A DNA stretch of 7,875 nt from Alphaproteobacteria bacterium (GCA_028869975.1 JAGWQR010000274.1:1-7875), one strand, 5' to 3'. Positions 1 to 5,476 are shown, counted from the stretch's first letter. Made by a program: numbers and translations. The notes: generated by a model from the letters alone, not told the origin.

Positions 1-48
1 GACGCCCTCGGTTGTCAGTGCATGGGGAAAAAGCGCCGCAATGTTCAT
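1..48 (-). CDS. apaG: N-terminus of a probable ApaG protein (cut by window edge)
   Basis: Only the first 16 codons are inside the window; they read MNIAALFPHALTTEGV. The stretch ALFP-x-A-x-TT-x-GV resembles the start of ApaG proteins from sphingomonads as I remember them, which begin with a similar LFP..ATT.GV stretch just before the ApaG beta-sandwich. ApaG is a small cytoplasmic protein of unclear biochemical role. The start codon overlaps the metZ stop as ATGA (positions 45-48), so the two genes are translationally coupled. An apaG-like gene just after metZ fits a gene order I associate with this group. With 16 residues the identification stays tentative; the existence of a coupled reading frame is much surer than its name. 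Confidence 0.5.
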   Translation of the reverse strand, partial: MNIAALFPHALTTEGV

Positions 49-1253
49 AACCCCACCGTCTTCAACGCACGATCAAGATCGTCGATCAGATCAGCCGGAT
101 CTTCAAGCCCCACACTGATCCGCAGCATATCTTCCGAAACGCCCATGCCCGCGCGCACTTCAGGCGTAATCGAGGAATGGGTGGTCGAGGCGGGGTGCGT
201 CATCAGGCTTTTAGTATCGCCGACATTGTTTGAAATGTCGATAAGCTCCAGCGCATTCAAGAGCGCGTGCGCGGCCTTGCGCCCGCCCGCAATCTCGAAG
301 GAGAAGATGCTGCCTGCCATTTTCATTTGCGACATGGCGAGATTATGCTGCGGATGGCTGGGCAGGCCTGGAAAAAGCGTGCGTGGCACGCGCTTCTCAA
401 TGAAGCGGGCGACTTCAAGCGCATTCTCCGCCTGTTTGAGCGCGCGCAGTTCCATCGTCTCCAGCCCTTTCAATACCACCCAGGCGTTGAACGGGGCCAG
501 GGTGGGCCCGGTGTTGCGCTGAAACGGCAGCAGCTTGGTGTTAATGAAATCGGCACTCCCGCACACTGCGCCGGCGAGCACGCGGCCCTGCCCCTCCATC
601 AGCTTGGTGGCGGCATAGGCAACGACATCCGCGCCCAGATCGAGCGGGCGTTGCAGCGCCGAGGTGGCAAAGGCATTGTCGCACACTGTCGTGATGCTGT
701 GCGCTTTGGCAATCGCGCAGACACCACGAATATCAATAATGTCGAGCGTCGGGTTGGCTGGTGTCTCGAAGAAAAAGACTTTGGTGTTGGGCCGGATCGC
801 CGCCGCCCACGCCTCATTTTCGCGACCATCGACCGCTGTTGCTTCAATCCCGAAGCGCGGTAGCAGATTGTCGGTTACCCAGCGGGTCGGGCCAAACGCC
901 GCGCGCGCCACCACCAGATGATCGCCCGCCGAAAGCTGGCACAGCATCGCCGCCGTCATCGCCGCCATGCCCGAGGCTTGCACGCGGCACGCTTCCGCTC
1001 CCTCTAACAGCGCGATCCGCTCTTCGAGCATCTGCACGCTGGGGTTTTGCGTGCGCGAATAGGTCATGCCAACCTGCTCGCCGGCAAAGCGCGCGGCGGG
1101 CGTCTCAGCATCGTCATAGCTATAGCCCGAGGTGACGTAGATCGCCTCGCTGGTTTCGCCCCAATCCGAGCGCCAGGTGCCGCCGCGCACGGCGCGCGTG
1201 GCAGGTCGCCATTCTCTCGTGATGTCGCGATTCTGTCCGGTGGTGCGTTTCAT
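45..1253 (-). CDS. metZ: O-succinylhomoserine sulfhydrylase (MetZ)
   Basis: A cytoplasmic PLP enzyme of the Cys/Met metabolism family (fold type I). MetZ joins O-succinylhomoserine and sulfide to give homocysteine and succinate, the direct-sulfhydrylation route to methionine. The 402 residues match the family length. Visible landmarks are YSRTQNP (65-71), the PLP-phosphate loop SGMAA (94-98), ETPANP (163-168), the PLP-ring Asp in VCDNAF (D192), and the Schiff-base lysine in YAATK (K217) followed by EGQGR. The ATK..EGQGR form of the lysine motif is typical of MetZ rather than of cystathionine gamma-synthase or beta-lyase; an O-acetylhomoserine preference cannot be excluded. The start is supported by AAAGGGG about 4 bases upstream of the ATG. 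It lies 27 bases downstream of leuB, and its stop overlaps the next ATG, so it is probably expressed as part of the leuB operon. The gap is too short for its own SAM riboswitch. Confidence 0.93.
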   Translation of the reverse strand: MKRTTGQNRDITREWRPATRAVRGGTWRSDWGETSEAIYVTSGYSYDDAETPAARFAGEQVGMTYSRTQNPSVQMLEERIALLEGAEACRVQASGMAAMTAAMLCQLSAGDHLVVARAAFGPTRWVTDNLLPRFGIEATAVDGRENEAWAAAIRPNTKVFFFETPANPTLDIIDIRGVCAIAKAHSITTVCDNAFATSALQRPLDLGADVVAYAATKLMEGQGRVLAGAVCGSADFINTKLLPFQRNTGPTLAPFNAWVVLKGLETMELRALKQAENALEVARFIEKRVPRTLFPGLPSHPQHNLAMSQMKMAGSIFSFEIAGGRKAAHALLNALELIDISNNVGDTKSLMTHPASTTHSSITPEVRAGMGVSEDMLRISVGLEDPADLIDDLDRALKTVGL

Positions 1254-1280
1254 ACATCCCCTTTGCCGTGAAGGCAGGGT

Positions 1281-2327
1281 TCAGGTCAACCTCACGAGCA
1301 CTTGTTCCCCCATCGCTTCGCACGTCATCGATCCACCCAGATCGGCGGTGCGCGCGCCGCTGGCCAGCGCTGCCGCCACGGCCGCCTCGATCCGGTCGGC
1401 GGCCTCGGGCAACTTGAGCGAATAGCGCAGCATCATTGCGGCAGAGAGGATGGTCGCGAGCGGGTTCGCCTTGCCCTGCCCCGCAATATCGGGCGCGGAG
1501 CCGTGGATCGGCTCATACAGGCCCTTCTGGTTGGCATCGAGCGAGGCGGAGGGCAGCAGGCCGATGCTCCCGACGCACATGCTCGCCTGATCGGACAGAA
1601 TATCGCCGAACAGATTGCCGGTGACGATAACATCAAACTGCCCCGGATTGCGCACAAGCTGCATCGCGGCGTTATCGACATACATATGGCTGAGGGCGAC
1701 ATCAGGATATTCCCGCGCGGTTTCAATCACCACATCGCGCCAGAGCTGCGACGTTTCGAGCACATTCGCCTTATCGACCGAGCAGAGCTTGCGGCTGCGC
1801 GCCATCGCCGTTTCAAACCCAACCCGCGCGATGCGGCGCACCTCGTCCTCGTTATAGGACATCACGTCATAGCCTTCACGCTTGCCATCTGCCGTCTTTC
1901 GCATCCCCTTTTCGCCGAAATAGACATCGCCATTGAGCTCGCGCACGATGACGAGATCAATGGCGCGGGCAACTTCGGGGCGCAGCGCGGAGGCGTTGGC
2001 GAGATCGGTGAAGAGCTTTGCGGGGCGAAGGTTTGCGAACAGGTTCAAGTGCTTGCGTAGGCCGAGGATCGCCTGTTCCGGCCGCAGATGCCGCTCCAGC
2101 GCGTCACAATCGGGATCGCCAACCGCGCCAAACAGGATCGCATCGGCACGGCGTGCGAGATCAAGTGTCGCCTCGGGCAGTGGCACCCCAAGCGCCTTAT
2201 ACGCCGCGCCACCGACCGGCGCTTCCTCGAAATGCAGGTCAGGCAACGCCAGCGCCGCCAGCACAGAGCGGGCCTGGGCAATAACTTCGGGGCCAATCCC
2301 GTCCCCGGGGAGCAGAGCGATCAACAT
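1281..2327 (-). CDS. leuB: 3-isopropylmalate dehydrogenase (LeuB)
   Basis: Catalyses NAD-dependent oxidative decarboxylation of (2R,3S)-3-isopropylmalate to 2-oxoisocaproate, the third committed step of leucine synthesis, in the cytoplasm. The 348-residue protein shows the beta-decarboxylating dehydrogenase pattern: LLPGDGIGPEV (5-15), the substrate arginines in LRKHLNLFANLRP (R91, R101) and VRELNGDVYFGE (R129, Y136), K186 in VDKANVL, metal-binding D218 in YVDNA with D242 and D246 in LFGDILSDQAS, and the NAD-side EPIHGSAPDIAGQGKANP (272-289). R in LRKHLNLFANLRP and the ELNGDVYFG pattern favour LeuB over isocitrate or tartrate dehydrogenases. Two starts are possible: ATG at 2327, giving the usual MLIALLPGDG beginning, or GTG at 2333, adding two residues. 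Neither has a clear Shine-Dalgarno; I chose the ATG by family length. leuC and leuD are not in the window. Confidence 0.95.
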   Translation of the reverse strand: MLIALLPGDGIGPEVIAQARSVLAALALPDLHFEEAPVGGAAYKALGVPLPEATLDLARRADAILFGAVGDPDCDALERHLRPEQAILGLRKHLNLFANLRPAKLFTDLANASALRPEVARAIDLVIVRELNGDVYFGEKGMRKTADGKREGYDVMSYNEDEVRRIARVGFETAMARSRKLCSVDKANVLETSQLWRDVVIETAREYPDVALSHMYVDNAAMQLVRNPGQFDVIVTGNLFGDILSDQASMCVGSIGLLPSASLDANQKGLYEPIHGSAPDIAGQGKANPLATILSAAMMLRYSLKLPEAADRIEAAVAAALASGARTADLGGSMTCEAMGEQVLVRLT

Positions 2328-2358
2328 GGACACGCTGTGGCTTACGTAACCGCGCGCG

Positions 2359-2973
2359 TCAACCTGCTGCCTTCGTCAACCGCGCGATCAGCCGCGCGCG
2401 CACGGGGCGGATGGTGGCGCGCCAGTCGATTAGAATATGCCGGTCAAGCTGGCTTCCGCTCTCATGCAGAGCCGCGAGCACACTATCCCATGCGCCTGAT
2501 GCAGAGCCCATATCTGACTGAACCAGCCCATAGCCAAGCTCCGCCAACAAGAGCTGTTCGTAACGCAGCAACGGCACCACCCAAGCGCGCGCCGCCGGTG
2601 CCGCGACAATGGCTCCGAGCACGCCACCAAGTGCATCATAGAGACGGGGATAGGGGTGACCCTCGGGCAGGGCAATGGCCGTCAGCGTCGTTATCCAGTC
2701 GATACCGAGCGCCGCGAGCGGCTCACCCAGCCATGGACCGACACTTCCCACCAACTCGCACGAAAGCGAGGCAAGCTGGCTCCCCCCGCGCGCGCGCAAA
2801 TCCGCCACGACCCGATTACCGGGGATGAGAACGGGGCGATTCTCGCGCCCGCGTGCGCCCTGCACATAGCCCGCGAGAAGGCCAGAGTCCGGAGTGAGCA
2901 GCCGCACCACACCACCGTTTTCACCATGCGCTTTAAGTGCGCAGATAATCGCGTCGGTCCGGATTTGACTCAT
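2359..2973 (-). CDS. recO: DNA repair protein RecO, short form
   Basis: RecO is a cytoplasmic recombination mediator that, with RecR, loads RecA onto SSB-coated single strands in gap repair. The N-terminal part fits the RecO OB-fold: an opening stretch DAIICALKAHGENGGVVRLLT (8-28, charged turn included), then GLLAGYVQGARGR and a GN-R-V-ADLRAR segment. The middle helical part contains PLLRYEQLLLAELGYGL, which matches the family's LR-x-E-LL-x-ELG-x-GLD segment. At 204 residues it is shorter than typical RecO (about 230-250). The segment after ELGYGL, where many RecO proteins carry cysteines and a YVSPK-type stretch, is replaced by a short tail without cysteines. The ATG at 2973 has only a weak AGGT upstream. 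It follows the OPX gene by 44 bases and precedes leuB by about 30. Confidence 0.85.
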   Translation of the reverse strand: MSQIRTDAIICALKAHGENGGVVRLLTPDSGLLAGYVQGARGRENRPVLIPGNRVVADLRARGGSQLASLSCELVGSVGPWLGEPLAALGIDWITTLTAIALPEGHPYPRLYDALGGVLGAIVAAPAARAWVVPLLRYEQLLLAELGYGLVQSDMGSASGAWDSVLAALHESGSQLDRHILIDWRATIRPVRARLIARLTKAAG

Positions 2974-3017
2974 GGCGAGAACCTACAGGTTAACGCCAAT
3001 CCGCCCCGAAATGCCAC

Positions 3018-3758
3018 TTATAACTTCTGGAAGATCACGATAATTGGTGCAGCCAGGGCGTTGGCGATGAGGGGGATTAGGTTCTTGAATACGCGGCGCG
3101 CATTCGAATCGCCAACCACGACGACATCATTCGCATAGACCTCCGGATCGCTGTATTTACCTTCCTGAATGGCCTTCATATTGTATAAAGCGCCGTAATC
3201 CTGACCTTTGACAGTACGGAAGATGACAACATCCTCAAGCTTGGCAAATTCTGTTGTGCCTTGCGCTGTCGCCACCGCGCGCAGCAGCGTCATTTTGCCC
3301 ACCACAGGATAGAGGCCCGGTTTGGTTACCTGGCCCTCCACCGTAACGACCTGGCTCACCGTTTCCTTGAGGTTGACGGTTACCTGCGGATTGCGGACAT
3401 AATTTGCACGCAGGCGCTCGGTGAGCAGGGTTTCTAACTCCGCCGGCGTTCTGCCCGCAGCCTCAACCACGCCCGCAAGCGGGAAAGATATACGCCCGCT
3501 TGCATCAGTCTGCACTTCAACCTTATTTAATTCATCAATACCAAAGACGCTAATCTGAAGCTTATCGAACGGCCCGATATAATAGGGAGATTCCGAGGTT
3601 GTTGAATCCGCGCGCGATGGTATCGGCAGTGTATTTCCCTCAACAACCTTGAGCGTGGGATCTCCACCCAAAGTCGTCTTGTTATGGGCACAACTCACCA
3701 ATGCTATTGCCGTTAGCAGGATCACGCCCGATCGCACTAAAACCTTGAATGTCATCAT
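3018..3758 (-). CDS. Polysaccharide export outer-membrane lipoprotein (OPX, Wza/GumB-like)
   Basis: OPX proteins form the outer-membrane and periplasmic channel for export of exopolysaccharide or capsule in Wzy- or ABC-type systems. The 246 residues contain a lipoprotein signal: a basic start, a hydrophobic stretch (12-21) and the lipobox LVSC with C23 as lipidated cysteine. The Poly_export domain runs over roughly 57-131 (YYIGPFDKLQISVFG, then D-x-x-G-RISFPLAG-V, then RNPQVTV). An SLBB domain follows from about 136 (VVTVEGQVTKPGLYPV, LLRAVATAQG). The C-terminal 20 residues are hydrophobic (NLIPLIANALAAPIIVIF), where Wza-type proteins have their membrane-crossing helix. It has one SLBB domain, so it is closer to GumB than to Wza. 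No partner (Wzc, Wzb, glycosyltransferase) is adjacent. By eye the gene is richer in A and T than recO and leuB. A second ATG follows immediately (MM start); AGGG lies 7 bases before the first. Confidence 0.88.
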   Translation of the reverse strand: MMTFKVLVRSGVILLTAIALVSCAHNKTTLGGDPTLKVVEGNTLPIPSRADSTTSESPYYIGPFDKLQISVFGIDELNKVEVQTDASGRISFPLAGVVEAAGRTPAELETLLTERLRANYVRNPQVTVNLKETVSQVVTVEGQVTKPGLYPVVGKMTLLRAVATAQGTTEFAKLEDVVIFRTVKGQDYGALYNMKAIQEGKYSDPEVYANDVVVVGDSNARRVFKNLIPLIANALAAPIIVIFQKL

Positions 3759-3803
3759 GGCGGCGCCCTAGCGCGTCGCTCGCATCAACACCACCCCCTT
3801 TTT

Positions 3804-3836
3804 GAAATCATGTGCGAATTGGCCTGTGTCAACACA
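3804..3836 (-). promoter_or_regulatory. Candidate promoter with overlapping operator for the OPX gene
   Basis: On the minus strand positions 3832-3827 read TTGACA, a perfect -35 element. With a 17-base spacer the -10 would fall at 3809-3804 (GATTTC, a poor match), giving an untranslated leader of about 40 bases before the ATG at 3758. The -35 sits inside the inverted repeat TGTGT-TG-ACACA (3825-3836), so a dimeric regulator bound there would block or modulate polymerase. A wider pair, CATGTG (3809-3814) and CACATG (3833-3838), flanks the same region. The -35 and the symmetry are directly visible; function is inferred. Confidence 0.35.
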
Positions 3837-3864
3837 TGCCGCTCATCATTGATTGCGCTTGAGC

Positions 3865-3883
3865 AATTGCAAAATATGCAATT
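3865..3883. promoter_or_regulatory. Perfect inverted repeat, possible operator
   Basis: AATTGCA-AAATA-TGCAATT is a perfect 7+7 inverted repeat with a 5-base AT spacer, within the AT-rich region between the divergent OPX gene and the 26-residue ORF. Spacing and length suit a dimeric DNA-binding protein. The AT-rich TGCAATT-type sequence is loosely reminiscent of the sites used by MucR/Ros regulators of exopolysaccharide genes, but I cannot match it to a defined consensus. Confidence 0.3.
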
Positions 3884-3912
3884 CCCATTGAAATAATATG
3901 TATTGAAATATT

Positions 3913-3923
3913 GTGCATTGCAC
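3913..3923. promoter_or_regulatory. Short perfect inverted repeat GTGCA-T-TGCAC
   Basis: A 5+5 palindrome with a single central base, 59 bases upstream of the ATG of the 26-residue ORF. It lies just downstream of two direct copies of ATTGAAATA-like sequence (3887-3895 and 3902-3910), each containing TTGAAA, a possible -35 hexamer. No convincing -10 could be placed at the right distance, so promoter and operator roles remain open. Confidence 0.22.
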
Positions 3924-3967
3924 CATAGATAGACGTTGCTGGAGACAGCATAAGTTTGATTGATTAG

Positions 3968-3974
3968 AAAGGAG
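3968..3974 (+). promoter_or_regulatory. Strong ribosome binding site of the 26-residue ORF
   Basis: AAAGGAG with a 7-base spacer to ATG 3982. It decides the start and is the chief reason for believing that this micro-ORF is translated. Confidence 0.6.
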
Positions 3975-3981
3975 TCACGCA

Positions 3982-4062
3982 ATGACTCGTTATGAAAATG
4001 TCATATTTGCGGCACTGGTCGTGGCATCTCAAGCCATGCTGGTGGGCCTCGCCTTTATGTAA
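3982..4062 (+). CDS. Small membrane-type protein, 26 residues
   Basis: An ORF of 27 codons including stop. It starts MTRYENVIFAALVV and is hydrophobic from residue 7 to the end (FAALVVASQAMLVGLAFM), enough for one membrane-spanning helix, with the charged residues R3 and E5 at the N-terminus. The main evidence for translation is the Shine-Dalgarno AAAGGAG (3968-3974) placed 7 bases before the ATG, the best such site in the window, in an otherwise AT-rich region. I do not recognise the family. It lies 60 bases before the ilvE leader ORF on the same strand and may share its transcript. Alternatives are a regulatory upstream ORF, since it is rich in Val, Leu and Ala, or a stress-type small membrane protein. 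Function is unknown. Confidence 0.55.
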   Translation: MTRYENVIFAALVVASQAMLVGLAFM

Positions 4063-4121
4063 AGCTGCTGGCCTGCGTAAGCGTTGTTGCGTTGCGCAAT
4101 AACCATGCCACAAGTCTGAAT

Positions 4122-4178
4122 ATGAGTTCCGCCCCGCAAGGGGCGCGCATTGTACTACGGGTACGCATTGACCTCTAA
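4122..4178 (+). CDS. Putative branched-chain amino acid leader peptide of ilvE
   Basis: The 18-codon ORF reads MSSAPQGARIVLRVRIDL and ends at TAA, 51 bases before the ilvE ATG. Six of its last nine residues are Ile, Val or Leu, the products of the pathway ilvE completes. The control codons are ATT GTA CTA CGG GTA CGC ATT GAC CTC. GTA (twice) and CTA (once) are absent from all 358 codons of ilvE, so the ribosome would be reading rare codons. Rare CTA codons are a known feature of the enterobacterial leu leader, and leader peptides controlling leu and ilv operons by attenuation are established in enterobacteria. The Shine-Dalgarno before ATG 4122 is poor, which weakens the case. A 6-bp hairpin with GCAA loop (4130-4145) lies inside its first half. 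Role and translation are inferred. Confidence 0.5.
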   Translation: MSSAPQGARIVLRVRIDL

Positions 4179-4224
4179 CAGAGGCTGGGCTAGCGCAGCG
4201 AAGGTTCCACTTTCTCTGCTAGAG
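4172..4224 (+). promoter_or_regulatory. Candidate attenuator: alternative hairpins between leader ORF and ilvE
   Basis: Several mutually exclusive pairings can be drawn by hand. (a) CCTC (4172-4175) with GAGG (4181-4184) across the leader stop codon. (b) CTCTAACAG (4173-4181) with CTGCTAGAG (4216-4224), 8 of 9 pairs. (c) GCAGCGAAGG (4195-4204) with CTTTCTCTGC (4210-4219), loop TTCCA, one mismatch and one GU. (d) CTAG..CAG (4190-4198) with CTGCTAG (4216-4222). Structure (b) covers the leader stop region and the GAG that would serve as ilvE Shine-Dalgarno (4222-4224), while (c) leaves that site free. No U-run follows, so control of translation start is easier to argue than a classical intrinsic terminator. 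Confidence 0.35.
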
Positions 4225-4229
4225 CTGAA

Positions 4230-5306
4230 ATGATTGCTTCCGTTCCCCATCCCCACCCCACGCCCGCTGACGCACGCGCGCGACTGATTGCCAATCCCGG
4301 CTTTGGCACGGTGTTTACCGATCATATGATCGATATACGCTATACCGAAGGAAAAGGCTGGCATGATGAGCGGCTTGTCGCGCGTGCGCCACTCACGCTC
4401 GATCCTGCTGCGGCGGTGCTGCACTATGCGCAGGAGATTTTCGAGGGGATGAAAGCCTATCGCCTTGCCGATGGCGGGTTCGGGCTGTTTCGCCCGGATG
4501 CGAATGCCGCGCGCTTCAACCAGTCTGCCCAGCGTATGGCGATGCCAGCACTGCCTGAAGACCTGTTTGTCGAGGCGGTCGAAACGCTGGTGCGCGCCGA
4601 TGCCGCCTGGTTTCCACCGATGGATGGCGGGGTGCTTTATCTGCGCCCGTTCATGTTTGCCTCGGAAGCGTTTCTGGGTGTGCGCCCGGCGCGAGAATAT
4701 CGATTCATGGTGATCGCCTCGGCGGTCGGCGCCTATTTCAAGGCAGGCGGCGGTGCGCTGAGCCTGTGGGTGTCGGAACATTATACACGCGCGGCGCGCG
4801 GTGGCACCGGGGCGGCCAAATGCGGCGGCAATTATGCCGGCTCGCTGATTGCGCAAGCCGAGGCGATTGAAAAGGGCCATGACCAGGTCGTGTTTCTTGA
4901 TGCGGTTGAAAATCGCTGGATCGAAGAACTGGGCGGCATGAATATCTTCTTTGTGTTTGCCGATGGCAGCCTGCAAACGCCGCCGCTCGGCGGCACAATC
5001 CTGCCCGGCATCACCCGCGACGCACTGATGACCTTGGCGCATGATGCGGGCATGACCGTGCGCGAGGCGCCCTATGCGCTCGACCAGTGGCGCGCCGATG
5101 CGCACTCGGGTAAGCTCGTCGAATGTTTTGCCTGCGGGACTGCGGCAGTGGTGACGCCGATCGGCAAGGTGGCGGCAGAAAGTGGAGATTTCACGATCGG
5201 CGCTGGCGCGCTCGGCCAGTTGACCCAAAAACTGCGCCAGCAGCTTGTGGGCATTCAGCATGGGGTTGCGCCCGATCCGCACAACTGGCTGCATCGCATT
5301 CGCTAA
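4230..5306 (+). CDS. ilvE: Branched-chain amino acid aminotransferase (IlvE)
   Basis: A cytoplasmic PLP enzyme of fold type IV that transfers the amino group between glutamate and the 2-oxo acids of leucine, isoleucine and valine: the last synthetic step, reversible in catabolism. The 358-residue length and layout match the longer (BCAT II-type) subfamily. Landmarks are GTVFTDHM (26-33), the YAQEIFEGMKAYR block (66-78), LYLRPFMFASE (136-146), the Schiff-base lysine K197 in GTGAAKCGGNYA, EELGGMNIFFV (232-242), PPLGGTILPGITRD (251-264) and ECFACGTAAVVTPIG (298-312). The start ATG has only a weak GAG five bases upstream; there is no better in-frame start. It is preceded by a putative leader peptide rich in its own end products and followed at once by two hairpins, so it probably ends the transcript. 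LeuB, elsewhere in the window, supplies the leucine oxo-acid precursor. Confidence 0.95.
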   Translation: MIASVPHPHPTPADARARLIANPGFGTVFTDHMIDIRYTEGKGWHDERLVARAPLTLDPAAAVLHYAQEIFEGMKAYRLADGGFGLFRPDANAARFNQSAQRMAMPALPEDLFVEAVETLVRADAAWFPPMDGGVLYLRPFMFASEAFLGVRPAREYRFMVIASAVGAYFKAGGGALSLWVSEHYTRAARGGTGAAKCGGNYAGSLIAQAEAIEKGHDQVVFLDAVENRWIEELGGMNIFFVFADGSLQTPPLGGTILPGITRDALMTLAHDAGMTVREAPYALDQWRADAHSGKLVECFACGTAAVVTPIGKVAAESGDFTIGAGALGQLTQKLRQQLVGIQHGVAPDPHNWLHRIR

Positions 5307-5347
5307 GCACGCGGTTGCGTGCGGCGCGACATAGGGCTATGCGCGCC
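5307..5347 (+). terminator. Tandem hairpins after ilvE
   Basis: Immediately after the ilvE stop comes GCACGC-GGTT-GCGTGC (5307-5322), a perfect 6-bp stem with a 4-base loop. Directly after it, GGCGCG-A-CATA-GGGC-TATG-CGCGCC (5323-5347) makes a 10-bp stem with one bulged A. Neither is followed by a T-run, so this is not a canonical intrinsic terminator; it may protect the 3' end of the mRNA or end transcription without a U-tract, and it separates ilvE from the tRNA. Confidence 0.5.
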
Positions 5348-5374
5348 AGCACACATAGCGTCTGATATGGTTAT

Positions 5375-5449
5375 TGGGGTGTCGCCAAGCGGTAAGGCAG
5401 CGGCTTTTGATGCCGCCATGCGGAGGTTCGAATCCTCCCACCCCAGCCA
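5375..5449 (+). tRNA. tRNA-Gln (anticodon TTG)
   Basis: The full cloverleaf can be folded by eye. The acceptor stem is TGGGGTG with CACCCCA (5375-5381 / 5439-5445); its first pair is U1-A72, as usual for glutamine tRNAs. The D-arm is GCC/GGC, the anticodon stem GCGGC/GCCGC (5400-5404 / 5412-5416), the loop TTTTGAT with anticodon TTG at 5407-5409, and the T-arm GGAGG-TTCGAAT-CCTCC (5422-5438). The discriminator is G5446 and CCA is encoded. It decodes CAA and probably CAG by wobble. No clear promoter of its own was found; it may be read from ilvE or from a weak site upstream. Confidence 0.97.
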
Positions 5450-5456
5450 TAGTTAC

Positions 5457-5476
5457 AGCCGCGAGTAAGGCTTTTT
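5457..5476 (+). terminator. Weak terminator after tRNA-Gln
   Basis: AGCC (5457-5460), an 8-base loop and GGCT (5469-5472) form a short stem running into TTTTT (5472-5476), 7 bases after the tRNA 3' end. The stem is only 4 bp, so this is a tentative call based on position and T-run. Confidence 0.35.

Noticed and set aside
267..863. Plus-strand ORF of 198 codons antisense to metZ
   Set aside because: No recognisable domain and fully inside a well-supported metZ.
1254..1280. SAM-II or other methionine riboswitch before metZ
   Set aside because: The gap from leuB is only 27 bases, too short, and it shows only a ribosome binding site.
1302..2060. Plus-strand ORF of 252 codons antisense to leuB
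   Set aside because: Composition rich in Arg, Gly and His with no motif; leuB is certain on the other strand.
3785..3982. 65-codon minus-strand ORF in the OPX upstream region
   Set aside because: Its N, Y and C-rich composition is what AT-rich non-coding DNA gives. It has no convincing Shine-Dalgarno and it would overlap the promoter, operators and start of the better-supported micro-ORF.
4063..4229. T-box or other known riboswitch in the ilvE leader
   Set aside because: No T-box consensus (AGGGTGGNACCGCG-like) and no recognisable riboswitch core; the short ORF fits better.
4155..5294. Long minus-strand ORF of 379 codons antisense to ilvE
   Set aside because: It is a shadow of ilvE's codon pattern: a low-complexity mix rich in His, Arg and Ala with no recognisable domain, while ilvE on the other strand has all family motifs.
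5320..5374. Dedicated promoter for tRNA-Gln
   Set aside because: TTGCGT (5315-5320) and TATGCG (5338-5343) are spaced 17 bases but both are poor matches and fall inside the hairpins, so I do not call them.
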